This document shows, one piece after another, positions 1 to 6,497 of a DNA stretch of 9,977 bases (positions within the stretch are counted from its first letter, which is position 1; each line of letters begins with the position of its first letter). The notes under the pieces were generated by a model. That model worked only from the letters and a program-made list of their open reading frames with translations, made no database searches and was not told the origin of the DNA. This DNA comes from Clostridiales bacterium (GTDB lineage: Bacteria > Bacillota > Clostridia > Saccharofermentanales > UBA5734), in contig DOFA01000003.1 in assembly GCA_003532195.1 (NCBI GenBank), positions 1 through 9,977 of the forward strand, read 5' to 3'. Made by a program: the position numbers and the translations under genes.

Positions 1-657
1 GCCCTCTTCGGTTACGGGAGCGGCGCAGCGGCGGCCGGTGCCGGTGTTCAGCCAGTTCTGGGCCAGGGAAACGTCGCCCAGGGTTGCGGAGAGGCCGATC
101 CGCCGCGGGGTGACGCCGGTCAGCTTCCGCAGGCGCTCCAGCACGCACAGCAGCTGGATGCCGCGGACGTCGCGCATGAAATAATGGACTTCGTCAATGA
201 TGATGAACCGCAAATCGGCGAACATCTCGAGACAGGCGCCGCGCTTGTTGGTGACCAGGCTTTCCAGGGACTCGGGCGTGATCTGGATGATGCCTGCCGG
301 ATTTTTCATCAGCTTGTTTTTCTGGGTCAGCGAGGCGTCGCCGTGCCATTTGCAGACCGGGATGCCGGAATCCAGGAGCAGCAGCTCCAGCCGCTTGAAC
401 TGGTCATTGATCAGCGCTTTCAGCGGCGAGATATAGAGGATGCCCACCGATCGCGCCGGATGGTTGTACAGTTCGGTCAACACCGGCAAAAAAGCGGCTT
501 CCGTCTTCCCGGATGCCGTGCCGGAAGAGAGCAGAAGGTTGTCGTCGCTGTCGAAAATCACCTCGCAGGCAGCCACCTGGTTGCCCCGCAATTCTTCCCA
601 TTTGCTTTGATAAATAAAATCCTGTATAAACGGAGCCAGCCGGCTAAACGCGTCCAT
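1..657 (-). CDS. Lhr-like superfamily 2 DEAD/DEAH helicase, N-terminal part (cut by window edge)
   Basis: Open frame from ATG at 657 to the left edge, 219 codons with no stop, so only the first RecA-like lobe is present. Visible motifs: a Q-motif-like WEELRGNQ (20-27), Walker A SGTASGKT (45-52), motif Ia YISPLKALINDQ (75-86), WHGDAS (104-109), a DEVH box (155-158) followed by RGIQLL (165-170), and SAT motif III (190-192). The WHGDAS and RGIQLL elements are typical of Lhr-like ATP-dependent DNA helicases, the class that includes BrxHI of BREX type 2. It is the last visible cistron of the minus-strand operon, 5 nt after the ATPase stop; GAGG at 668-671 gives a spacing of 10. By inference it unwinds or translocates on nucleic acid together with the BrxD-like ATPase. 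The C-terminal lobe and any fused domain lie outside the window. Confidence 0.93.
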   Translation of the reverse strand, partial: MDAFSRLAPFIQDFIYQSKWEELRGNQVAACEVIFDSDDNLLLSSGTASGKTEAAFLPVLTELYNHPARSVGILYISPLKALINDQFKRLELLLLDSGIPVCKWHGDASLTQKNKLMKNPAGIIQITPESLESLVTNKRGACLEMFADLRFIIIDEVHYFMRDVRGIQLLCVLERLRKLTGVTPRRIGLSATLGDVSLAQNWLNTGTGRRCAAPVTEEG

Positions 658-662
658 TGCCC

Positions 663-1982
663 TTATACCTCAAATTCCTGAAATTCGCTGTGTATCTCTT
701 CATCCGAGAGGCCGCCGCGGGCCATGGCAAAGCTGTTGTTGCCCAGGATCCCGGCTACGCTCAACTGCGGATTCTGATGCAGGATGTTGGTCAGCTCAAT
801 AAAGTCGCGGATAATCTCCCGCGGGGTGATGTGCGTATCGGCACCGACGCGGTTATACTCCACGGTCAGGAAATAAAGCAGATCGTCGTGCCCCAGCAAG
901 GGCGCGTAGTTATAGAGCTGCGCGTGTATATCGCGCAACTTCTCGACCAGGATGTACATCTCCTCCTGGGTCAGCATCTGCAGCCGGATGATCGGCGCCG
1001 AGAGATCCTTGATTTCCGCCGTGGCAAAATGGCCCTCGGCCAGCCGGGACCGCAACGCCTCGTAGCTGAAAATCCCCTTGTATTTATCCTCGATGCACTG
1101 CGGTGTCCCGGCCATCAGGAAACCGATGTGCTGGGCCTTGCCCTGGAGAACATCATTATACAGGGTGAGGATCTTTTCGTAATTGTTGGCGCGGGTGATC
1201 GAATTGGGAATCTTGAACAGGTTCACCAGTTCGTCAATGATCACTAACATCCCCTTATAGCCGGCGCCGACCAGGAAGACGGCGAAAACCTTGAGGAAAT
1301 CGTACCAGTTTTCATCATGGACGATGAAATTGATATCGAGATCAGCTTTGGCCTCTTTCCGGGAAGGGTACTCGCCGCGGAACCATTTCAGCACATTGGA
1401 TTTCAGGATCGGGTCGTTCTGCTGATAGGCTTTCCAATAGGTGACCACGGCTTTGGCAAATTCAAAGCCGTTGACCATGCCTTCCAGCGACCCTGCCACG
1501 GCATAGATCTTTTTCTCCACCAAGCTGTCGAATTCCTCGCCAGTCGTATCGGAACCGGCTTTGACTGCGGCTTGGATGCCGGAAATCCACTTTTCGAGAA
1601 TCAGCGGTAAGGCGCCGCCGTCCGGCTTGGACTTGGTCGACAGGTTCTGAATCAACTCCTTATAGGTGGCCAATCCCTGGCCTTTGGTTCCGGCGAAACG
1701 GCGCTCGGGCGACAAGTCGGCGTCGGCGACCACAAAACCCTTGGCGGCAGCGTAATTGCGAATCGTCTGCAGCAGGAAACTCTTGCCGCTGCCGTATTTG
1801 CCGACGATGAACTGGAAAGACGCGCTGCCTTGCTCGATCATCTCGATCTGGTGCAGAATCGAGGCGATTTCCTGGGCGCGCCCGACGGTGATGTACTCCA
1901 GCCCGACGCGCGGCACCACGCCGCCTTTCAGCGCGTTGATGAGAATATGGGCGATCCTGGTCGGTACTTGATTGGCCATCAT
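663..1982 (-). CDS. BrxD-like P-loop ATPase (DUF2791 family)
   Basis: 439 aa, close to the usual length of this family. Seen: Walker A GKYGSGKS (61-68), Walker B MLVIIDE (245-251), a sensor-like strand IGFLMAGTPQCIED (286-299) and an arginine-bearing ALRSRL (309-314) that could be a finger. The C-terminal THITPREIIRDF segment is typical of BrxC/BrxD-type ATP-binding proteins. The start ATG at 1982 overlaps the TerB gene stop by 4 nt (ATGA), with AAGGGAA upstream, so translation is probably coupled; a second in-frame ATG follows directly. In type 2 BREX, BrxD is encoded beside the helicase BrxHI, and here the next gene is also an Lhr-like helicase. By inference it is a cytoplasmic STAND/AAA-like ATPase that loads or controls the helicase. 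The family call is firm; a defence role is inferred. Calling it brxD outright is avoided because no other BREX gene is seen. Confidence 0.92.
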   Translation of the reverse strand: MMANQVPTRIAHILINALKGGVVPRVGLEYITVGRAQEIASILHQIEMIEQGSASFQFIVGKYGSGKSFLLQTIRNYAAAKGFVVADADLSPERRFAGTKGQGLATYKELIQNLSTKSKPDGGALPLILEKWISGIQAAVKAGSDTTGEEFDSLVEKKIYAVAGSLEGMVNGFEFAKAVVTYWKAYQQNDPILKSNVLKWFRGEYPSRKEAKADLDINFIVHDENWYDFLKVFAVFLVGAGYKGMLVIIDELVNLFKIPNSITRANNYEKILTLYNDVLQGKAQHIGFLMAGTPQCIEDKYKGIFSYEALRSRLAEGHFATAEIKDLSAPIIRLQMLTQEEMYILVEKLRDIHAQLYNYAPLLGHDDLLYFLTVEYNRVGADTHITPREIIRDFIELTNILHQNPQLSVAGILGNNSFAMARGGLSDEEIHSEFQEFEV

Positions 1983-3694
1983 TCTACCATTCCCTTAACT
2001 AGATTTTTGTAATCCGCATAGATCGTCAGTTCGTCATCCAGCAGATTGTCGCCGATAAAATCCATCGCTTTTTCGTTAATGCCGTCAACCAGAACCTCCA
2101 GCATGATGTTGTTATCGTCCGCGAACCGCTTGAGATCGGCGCCTCGTAAAATGACCGCCAGAGCTTGCAGTTCGCGTTCACTCAAAACATCTTTCAGATT
2201 CTCCCAACTGTCGGGCGCCGGCGCCGGTTCCGTATCGGCCGGATCTGCGAAAAGGCTCTGATCCGACGCGGGTAAGGGCGCGGGCAATGGCAGGGAAGTG
2301 GGCGCGGAAGTATTCAACTCAACCGGATCCTCCACGATCAGCGCCTCCTGGGTGAGCAGCGCCTCCTGGCGGATGCGGGCCAGCGCGTCATGATTCACCG
2401 TGACCACCGTTTTCGTGGTTTCCCGGTAAAAATCGCTAACCGCGGATTCGATGATTTTATCGATAGATAATCCGGAACGGGTCAGCCGGCTGAGCGTTTC
2501 CGGATTGACCAGATTGATATTGGCGACCAGTTTGAATTTGTATTTCGTGACTTTTCGTAATACAGACTCCATCTGCTTAAGCAGATAACTGATAAACAGC
2601 CGTCCTTTCTCCGTGGTCAGGATCGTGCTGAAGGTCCATTCGTTCTTGCTGCAGAGATAGAGCTCATTTTCGGAAAAAATGACCCGGCGGTCCGGCTGCT
2701 CGAACCAAGGGTAGAAAAGCGCATCTTTAAAAGGCCTCCAGGGCTTCAGCTTTTTGATCGGGCGAAACAGCGCGTCATCGAAGGGAATGCCTGCGGCCGC
2801 AAAGTCCTGCCTGACTCGTTCGATGACAAAGTCAAAACAACCGGTGATCAGTTTGCGGGTTTCATCGGTAAAAAAGACGGATTTGCGGATATCGTATTTG
2901 GAAAGGGCGCAGAATAAATTAAAGCTATCATCCGGATCGGCCAGCCTCGGATAATATTCGGCGAGATTGTGCTTTTCGATAAAATCTTTAAAGGTATGCG
3001 GCAGATGATAATAGATATGATAGTCCTTGAACCACCGGAGAACGTATTTATCCAGGGAACGATCGAAAGCCCTGAAGGCGGTCCAGAGTGAAACCAGCTT
3101 GTCCAGGCCGTCTTCCGGGCTGTCCGCTCCCACGTTATTGAGCAGTTCGTAAATATAGAGGAACACATACGATAGCGAGGTTGGCTTGACGATTCCATTT
3201 CTCACCCCAGTCCGCCAGGTAAAATAGGTCCGGAGCTGTTCGTAGCCCAGCATTTGATAATAGGGGAAATAGGACGAAAAAGGAACCTGGTCCGGGTAAT
3301 CGTCCGCGAAATCTTTCATCAGCACGGCTTGCTGGTAAAAAACAGCTGCGCTGTCCTGCTGCACCCGCCGGTCATAGAATCTTGAATAGTCAGTAAAAAC
3401 CGAGCGGGATTGCCGGGCAATATCCCGCATCCGATAGAACAGGTCGCGAATTTCGTCTTTGACGGGCGGTTCGATTTTGTGGGATTTGGCGACAGGCTGA
3501 CTGGACTCGGCAACAGGAAACGGCTCATATTCGATCTCGCAAAAGAAATCGCTGATCCGCGTAATGACCTTGTCAATATCCGCGAGCGTGATTTGGATTT
3601 GCGCCGGCGGCCGAACATCCCCGCTGGCCTGAGAAGGCTGCCGGCCGGGAATTTTCAGTGGCTGGTATTTTTTATCCGGGTCATATTCGCTCAT
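1979..3694 (-). CDS. TerB-N/TerB-C domain protein
   Basis: 571 aa from the chosen start. A TerB-N domain lies at about 82-242 and shows the family pattern: YFPYYQMLGYEQLRTYFTW (142-160), then a SYVFLYIYELLNN segment. A charged, aromatic-rich middle follows, then a proline/alanine-rich linker at about 452-496. The C-terminal 75 residues (497-571) match TerB-C: SERELQAL, a run ending INEKAMDFIGDNLL, and YADYKNLVKGM. TerB-N and TerB-C flank or replace TerB in tellurite-resistance-related proteins that have been linked computationally to DNA-processing ATPase and helicase operons. No recognisable catalytic motif was found, so it is probably a scaffold or sensor subunit. An ATG at 3733, overlapping the repressor stop as TAATG, would add 13 residues, but the ATG at 3694 has GAGGG 5 nt upstream and is preferred. 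It precedes the ATPase gene with a 4-nt overlap. Confidence 0.9.
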   Translation of the reverse strand: MSEYDPDKKYQPLKIPGRQPSQASGDVRPPAQIQITLADIDKVITRISDFFCEIEYEPFPVAESSQPVAKSHKIEPPVKDEIRDLFYRMRDIARQSRSVFTDYSRFYDRRVQQDSAAVFYQQAVLMKDFADDYPDQVPFSSYFPYYQMLGYEQLRTYFTWRTGVRNGIVKPTSLSYVFLYIYELLNNVGADSPEDGLDKLVSLWTAFRAFDRSLDKYVLRWFKDYHIYYHLPHTFKDFIEKHNLAEYYPRLADPDDSFNLFCALSKYDIRKSVFFTDETRKLITGCFDFVIERVRQDFAAAGIPFDDALFRPIKKLKPWRPFKDALFYPWFEQPDRRVIFSENELYLCSKNEWTFSTILTTEKGRLFISYLLKQMESVLRKVTKYKFKLVANINLVNPETLSRLTRSGLSIDKIIESAVSDFYRETTKTVVTVNHDALARIRQEALLTQEALIVEDPVELNTSAPTSLPLPAPLPASDQSLFADPADTEPAPAPDSWENLKDVLSERELQALAVILRGADLKRFADDNNIMLEVLVDGINEKAMDFIGDNLLDDELTIYADYKNLVKGMVE

Positions 3695-3732
3695 CTTGTC
3701 CCTCACCAGCGGGCAGCTCATTCTGATCAACA

Positions 3733-4293
3733 TTAGCCGACAACTTTTCCGAGTACTTTTAAATCGTCAGAGTCGCGAACCGGAATCTGTCCGTAGGCTG
3801 GATTTAATGATACGAGATGCCCCTTCGCCAGCTTTTTCAGATAGGCGTCATTGTTCAAACAGAAGATGCCAATCTCCCCTTCGTCGAGAGCCGGCTGTTC
3901 ATGGATAAAGATGATCTGCTGATCGACAAAGCGCGGGATCATGCTGTCGCCGCTGACCCTGACCGCGTAATCGGCTGTGTGGGGGACCGTGCTGTCCACT
4001 TCAATGATGCTGTAGCCGCCGCCGGCCAGATAATTGCCAAGGCCGGCCGAGACCGGCAGGTCATATAAACGCAGGAACCTTTTGCCGCCGAAGGTTTGCC
4101 GGATATCGACGACCCGGCAAATGTCGCAAATGGCCAGGAAAATTTCAACTGTTGGTTTGGAAACTCCGGTTTCCCATTTGCCAATCGTATAGGGTTTGAC
4201 GTCAAATCCTTTTTCTTTCAGGAGGCTGCCCAGCTGCGTCCGCGAGATTTTCGCGTTTTCCCGGACCTCCAGCAATTTTCTCCCTAAGTTCAT
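3733..4293 (-). CDS. XRE-family repressor with S24 (LexA/CI-like) self-cleavage domain
   Basis: 186 aa. An N-terminal helix-turn-helix of XRE type (about 3-60; SRTQLGSLL, then YTIGKWETGVSKPT) is joined to a C-terminal S24 domain (about 77-186). The S24 hallmarks are an Ala83-Gly84 pair in LPVSAG as candidate cleavage site, Ser117 in VSGDSM as nucleophile and Lys153 in YLKKL as general base, with spacing close to E. coli LexA. It should bind DNA as a dimer and be inactivated by RecA-stimulated or spontaneous self-cleavage (known for the family, inferred here). It is the first gene of the minus-strand operon and ends TAATG against the TerB gene, so it probably represses its own operon. The start at 4293 is chosen because GGAGGT lies 7 nt upstream; the upstream ATG at 4308 overlaps that site. 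Cell-wide LexA is unlikely, because LexA has a winged-helix rather than an XRE domain. Confidence 0.93.
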   Translation of the reverse strand: MNLGRKLLEVRENAKISRTQLGSLLKEKGFDVKPYTIGKWETGVSKPTVEIFLAICDICRVVDIRQTFGGKRFLRLYDLPVSAGLGNYLAGGGYSIIEVDSTVPHTADYAVRVSGDSMIPRFVDQQIIFIHEQPALDEGEIGIFCLNNDAYLKKLAKGHLVSLNPAYGQIPVRDSDDLKVLGKVVG

Positions 4294-4300
4294 GCGGAAC

Positions 4301-4306
4301 ACCTCC
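4301..4306 (-). promoter_or_regulatory. Ribosome binding site that sets the repressor start
   Basis: GGAGGT on the minus strand lies 7 nt before the ATG at 4293. The upstream ATG at 4308 runs directly into this element and has no site of its own, so the protein most likely begins MNLGRK. Confidence 0.85.
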
Positions 4307-4315
4307 ATTCTCTTT

Positions 4316-4343
4316 ATTATATACGCTATCGGCTAGATTACAA
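4316..4343 (-). promoter_or_regulatory. Promoter of the repressor-TerB-ATPase-helicase operon
   Basis: On the minus strand, TTGTAA (4343-4338), a 16-bp spacer and a perfect TATAAT (4321-4316). The spacer contains an imperfect palindrome CTATCGGCTAG (4326-4336) and the sequence TACGCTAT (4322-4329, plus strand), which recurs inverted at the divergent promoter. Transcription would start near 4309, close to the repressor ribosome site. An operator inside the spacer would fit autorepression by the XRE/S24 protein; this is inference. Confidence 0.7.
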
Positions 4344-4350
4344 TCAAAAA

Positions 4351-4363
4351 CGCAGAATCTGCG
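4351..4363. repeat. Perfect short palindrome in the divergent gap
   Basis: CGCAGA-A-TCTGCG, two 6-bp arms around one base, just upstream of the -35 element of the repressor operon (about -42 to -54 from the predicted start). It is a candidate regulator site. On the minus strand it is followed by TTTTTG and so resembles a weak hairpin, but the usable stem is only about 5 bp and no gene ends there. Confidence 0.4.
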
Positions 4364-4420
4364 CGGATAACCACTTAAAAGAGCAGATGCTGCATGTCAT
4401 TCGACAAATTATATAACTGC

Positions 4421-4449
4421 TTGACAAGCTGATCCTGGTATAATAGAAT
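4421..4449 (+). promoter_or_regulatory. Promoter of the Gfo/Idh/MocA-family gene
   Basis: Perfect TTGACA (4421-4426), a 17-bp spacer and TAGAAT (4444-4449). The nearby TATAAT at 4439-4444 is only 12 bp from the -35 box and is not the better partner. The start would fall near 4456, giving a leader of about 69 nt before the ATG at 4525. An imperfect palindrome begins immediately after the -10 box. Confidence 0.75.
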
Positions 4450-4450
4450 A

Positions 4451-4466
4451 GCGTAAAGGTTAACGC
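4451..4466. promoter_or_regulatory. Operator-like imperfect palindrome over the transcription start
   Basis: GCGTAAAGGTTAACGC pairs at 6 of 8 positions (GCGT/ACGC outer arms). It lies just downstream of the -10 box, where a bound protein would block transcription. The binding protein is unknown: candidates are the divergent XRE/S24 repressor, which has the related ATAGCGTA at its own promoter, or a sugar regulator encoded elsewhere. Confidence 0.4.
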
Positions 4467-4524
4467 ATTCTAAAAACAACAAAACAACCATTGATTTTTC
4501 ACGATAAGAAAGAGGGGTTCTTCG

Positions 4525-5781
4525 ATGAAAGTAAAAGTTGGTGTTTTTGGCGCTGCCCGTGGTTTGAACATGATCAATGTCATGTCTCAGCATCCGGATG
4601 CGGAACTGGTCGCAATATGCGATAAGTATGAACCGCTGCTGGAGCGCAGCCGGAAAGCCGTCGGGGAAAAGGGCGGCAAGCTGACCTGCTATACAGATTT
4701 TGAATCTTTCTTTCACCATGATATGGACGCGGTAGTCCTGGCTAATTATGCCAACGAACACGCGCTGTTTGCCGCGCGGCTGCTGCGATCCGGACGACAT
4801 GTCATCAGCGAGGTCCTGCCGGTGGAAACCCTGGCTCAAGCGGTGGATTTAGTTGAAGCGGTCGAAGCCAGCGGCAAGATTTACGCCTATGCGGAGAATT
4901 ACTGTTATTTTATGGCAACCCAGGAAATGAAATATCTGTATCGCCAGGGTGAAATCGGCGAATTCATGCACGGCGAAGGTGAATATGTACATGACTGCGA
5001 ATCCATCTGGCCGGATATTACCTACGGCGAGAAAAACCACTGGCGCAACAACATGTATTCGACGTTCTACTGCACGCACAGCATGGGTCCGCTGGTGACC
5101 ATAACCGGCACCCGGCCGGTCAGAGTAGTCGGCTTCGAGACGCCGCCGGTGGAAAACATGATGCGTAACGGCTATAAAGGCGGCACGTCCGGCATGATCC
5201 TCGCCCAGATGAGCAACGGCGCCACGGTTAAGAGCCTGCACGGGAATCTGAAGCGCGAGCCGGGTTCAATCTGGTATTCGATTTATGGCCGCAAAGGCAT
5301 GATGGAGTCCGACCGCTGGGGCGAAGGTGTCAACCGCATCCACGTTTTCCGGGAGGGTGATCAGCTGACTGGACACGATGTCAGCTACAGTCCCCGGCGT
5401 CGCTTCGCCGCCAAACTGGCGTACATGTCCGAAGGCCATGGCGGCGGGGACTTCTACACGATGCATTTCTTCCTGGAAAAGATCCTCGGCCGGCCGGACG
5501 GCCAGGAGAGCATCGATGTCTACCAGGCCTTGGATATGGGGTTACCCGGACCTTTGGCCTATCGCTCGATCCTGGGCGACAATGTGCCGATCGAAGTCCC
5601 GGATTTCCGGGACAAGGGCATCCGCGAAAAATACCGCAATGATCATTTATCGACCAGTCCGGCAACTCCTGCCGAGTACAGGCTGCCGAACTGTTCCTTC
5701 CCGGCGCCGGAAATTCCCGATTCGACCTATGATGAAGTTCGGAGAATATGGCTGGAAAAACAAAATATGAAACCTGTCTGA
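4525..5781 (+). CDS. Gfo/Idh/MocA-family protein, GH109-like (NAD-dependent oxidoreductase or glycosidase)
   Basis: 418 aa. The N-terminal Rossmann fold shows GVFGAARG (6-13) and an Asp ending the second strand in AICDKYE (30-36), which suggests NAD(H). After NYANEHALFAARLL comes SEVLPV (95-100), where most family members have EKP, so the usual catalytic lysine is missing. ENYCYF (124-129), EGEYVHD (151-157) and TFYCTHSMGP (180-189) resemble the NAD-dependent alpha-N-acetylgalactosaminidases of family GH109, which use a transient oxidation at C3. HGGGDF at 305-310 lies in the substrate domain. No signal peptide is seen, so it is cytoplasmic. AGAGGGG at 4511-4517 is 7 nt before the start. It is alone on the plus strand and converges on the Crp/Fnr gene with 1 nt between stops. 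The superfamily is firm; the GH109-like function is inferred and its substrate unknown. Confidence 0.9.
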   Translation: MKVKVGVFGAARGLNMINVMSQHPDAELVAICDKYEPLLERSRKAVGEKGGKLTCYTDFESFFHHDMDAVVLANYANEHALFAARLLRSGRHVISEVLPVETLAQAVDLVEAVEASGKIYAYAENYCYFMATQEMKYLYRQGEIGEFMHGEGEYVHDCESIWPDITYGEKNHWRNNMYSTFYCTHSMGPLVTITGTRPVRVVGFETPPVENMMRNGYKGGTSGMILAQMSNGATVKSLHGNLKREPGSIWYSIYGRKGMMESDRWGEGVNRIHVFREGDQLTGHDVSYSPRRRFAAKLAYMSEGHGGGDFYTMHFFLEKILGRPDGQESIDVYQALDMGLPGPLAYRSILGDNVPIEVPDFRDKGIREKYRNDHLSTSPATPAEYRLPNCSFPAPEIPDSTYDEVRRIWLEKQNMKPV

Positions 5782-5782
5782 G

Positions 5783-6448
5783 TCAAAATAGCGTAAAGGT
5801 ATTTTTCCTGTAACTGAGCAGACCGTCCCGTTTCATCCGGGAAAGCTCCCGTGATAACGCGCTGCGGTCAATATTGAGGTACTCCGCCAGGCCGCTCCGG
5901 TCGAGCGGAATCTGGAAAGAGCGGCTGCCGATCTCGCCGGCGACCTGGTTCAGGTAGGCCAGGATCTTTTCGCGAACCGTCGGTTTCAGCAGAACCCCGA
6001 TCCGGTCATGCAGATCCAGGCCTTTCTCGGCGATCATGGCCACGCAGTTACGCAGCAGCCGGTCATAGCCCGGGCAGTTTTGCGCGCTATTGCCAAGAAC
6101 GCCGTCCAGAGGAATGGAGAGCAATTCGACCGGCTCCTCAGTCTGAACGGTAACCGGACTGATCTGTTCACGGCTGGCTGCGATGAGGATACCGATTTCG
6201 CTGCCTTGACTGAGTAAAGCAATAATAATTTGCCTGCCTGCCGCATCCGCCTGGATCACCTTGCCGCGGCCGGAAAGTACGATGGCAAAACTCGTGACTC
6301 GGTCGCCGGCCGATATGATTCGTTCGCCTTTAGCGTATTTTAAATGCCGAGCCTGGACGCATAACAGCAACTCGGTGATTTCGCCAGGTTCCAGGCCTAA
6401 AAACAAACGTGTTCGCACTAAATCGCAGACAAACTCATTCATCATCAT
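5783..6448 (-). CDS. Crp/Fnr-family transcriptional regulator
   Basis: 221 aa. An N-terminal cyclic-nucleotide-type jelly roll (about 14-115; RIISAGDRV, then GRQIIIALLSQGSEIG) is followed by a dimer helix (about 120-155) and a C-terminal winged helix (about 160-221; LDRSGLAEYLNIDRSALSREL with recognition helix about 193-204). The phosphate-binding cassette lacks the Arg-Ser/Thr-Ala of cAMP-binding CRP. The four cysteines (8, 30, 125, 135) do not form an N-terminal FNR iron-sulfur cluster pattern, so the effector is unknown. It is divergent from a membrane protein gene across 71 bp that hold two inverted repeats, which suggests auto-control and control of the neighbour. The ribosome site is odd: GGGAG lies 22 nt from the ATG, with a hairpin-capable repeat between. 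Two more in-frame ATGs follow the first. Confidence 0.92.
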   Translation of the reverse strand: MMMNEFVCDLVRTRLFLGLEPGEITELLLCVQARHLKYAKGERIISAGDRVTSFAIVLSGRGKVIQADAAGRQIIIALLSQGSEIGILIAASREQISPVTVQTEEPVELLSIPLDGVLGNSAQNCPGYDRLLRNCVAMIAEKGLDLHDRIGVLLKPTVREKILAYLNQVAGEIGSRSFQIPLDRSGLAEYLNIDRSALSRELSRMKRDGLLSYRKNTFTLF

Positions 6449-6451
6449 TTC

Positions 6452-6465
6452 GTTGCCCAGGCAAC
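6452..6465 (-). repeat. Inverted repeat between Shine-Dalgarno and start of the Crp/Fnr gene
   Basis: GTTGCC-CA-GGCAAC, 6-bp arms around 2 bases, ends 4 nt before the ATG at 6448. GGGAG (6475-6471, minus strand) lies upstream of it, 22 nt from the start codon. Folding the 14-nt repeat out would leave about 8 nt, the normal spacing. It could instead be a protein-binding site. Confidence 0.45.
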
Positions 6466-6476
6466 CGATTCTCCCG

Positions 6477-6497
6477 CTTCATTATATTACAATGAAG
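6477..6497. promoter_or_regulatory. Candidate Crp/Fnr operator in the divergent gap
   Basis: CTTCATT and AATGAAG, perfect 7-bp arms around 7 bases, midway between the divergent Crp/Fnr and membrane protein genes. The length and dyad symmetry suit a Crp/Fnr dimer, although the arms match neither the CRP nor the FNR consensus. No convincing -35/-10 pair could be placed in this gap. Confidence 0.5.

Noticed and set aside
657..1247. A 196-codon plus-strand frame opposite the BrxD-like ATPase gene
   Set aside because: The minus strand carries full Walker A and B motifs here and fits the operon; the plus-strand product has no recognisable domain.
663..1982. Naming the ATPase brxD and the operon BREX
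   Set aside because: PglX, PglZ and other BREX markers are absent from the window; only the family resemblance is supported.
3733..4293. Prophage immunity region around the CI-like repressor
   Set aside because: No integrase, Cro, replication or structural phage gene is nearby, and the repressor is co-directional and overlapping with TerB and ATPase genes.
4351..4363. Palindrome followed by a T run on the minus strand read as a terminator
   Set aside because: The usable stem is about 5 bp with a 3-nt loop and no minus-strand gene ends upstream of it; a binding site is more likely.
4439..4444. Perfect TATAAT as the -10 of the Gfo/Idh/MocA promoter
   Set aside because: It is only 12 bp from the TTGACA. 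TAGAAT at 4444-4449 gives the ideal 17-bp spacing.
5783..6448. FNR-type oxygen sensor or classical cAMP receptor
   Set aside because: There is no N-terminal cysteine cluster for a 4Fe-4S centre, and the phosphate-binding Arg-Ser/Thr-Ala cassette is absent.
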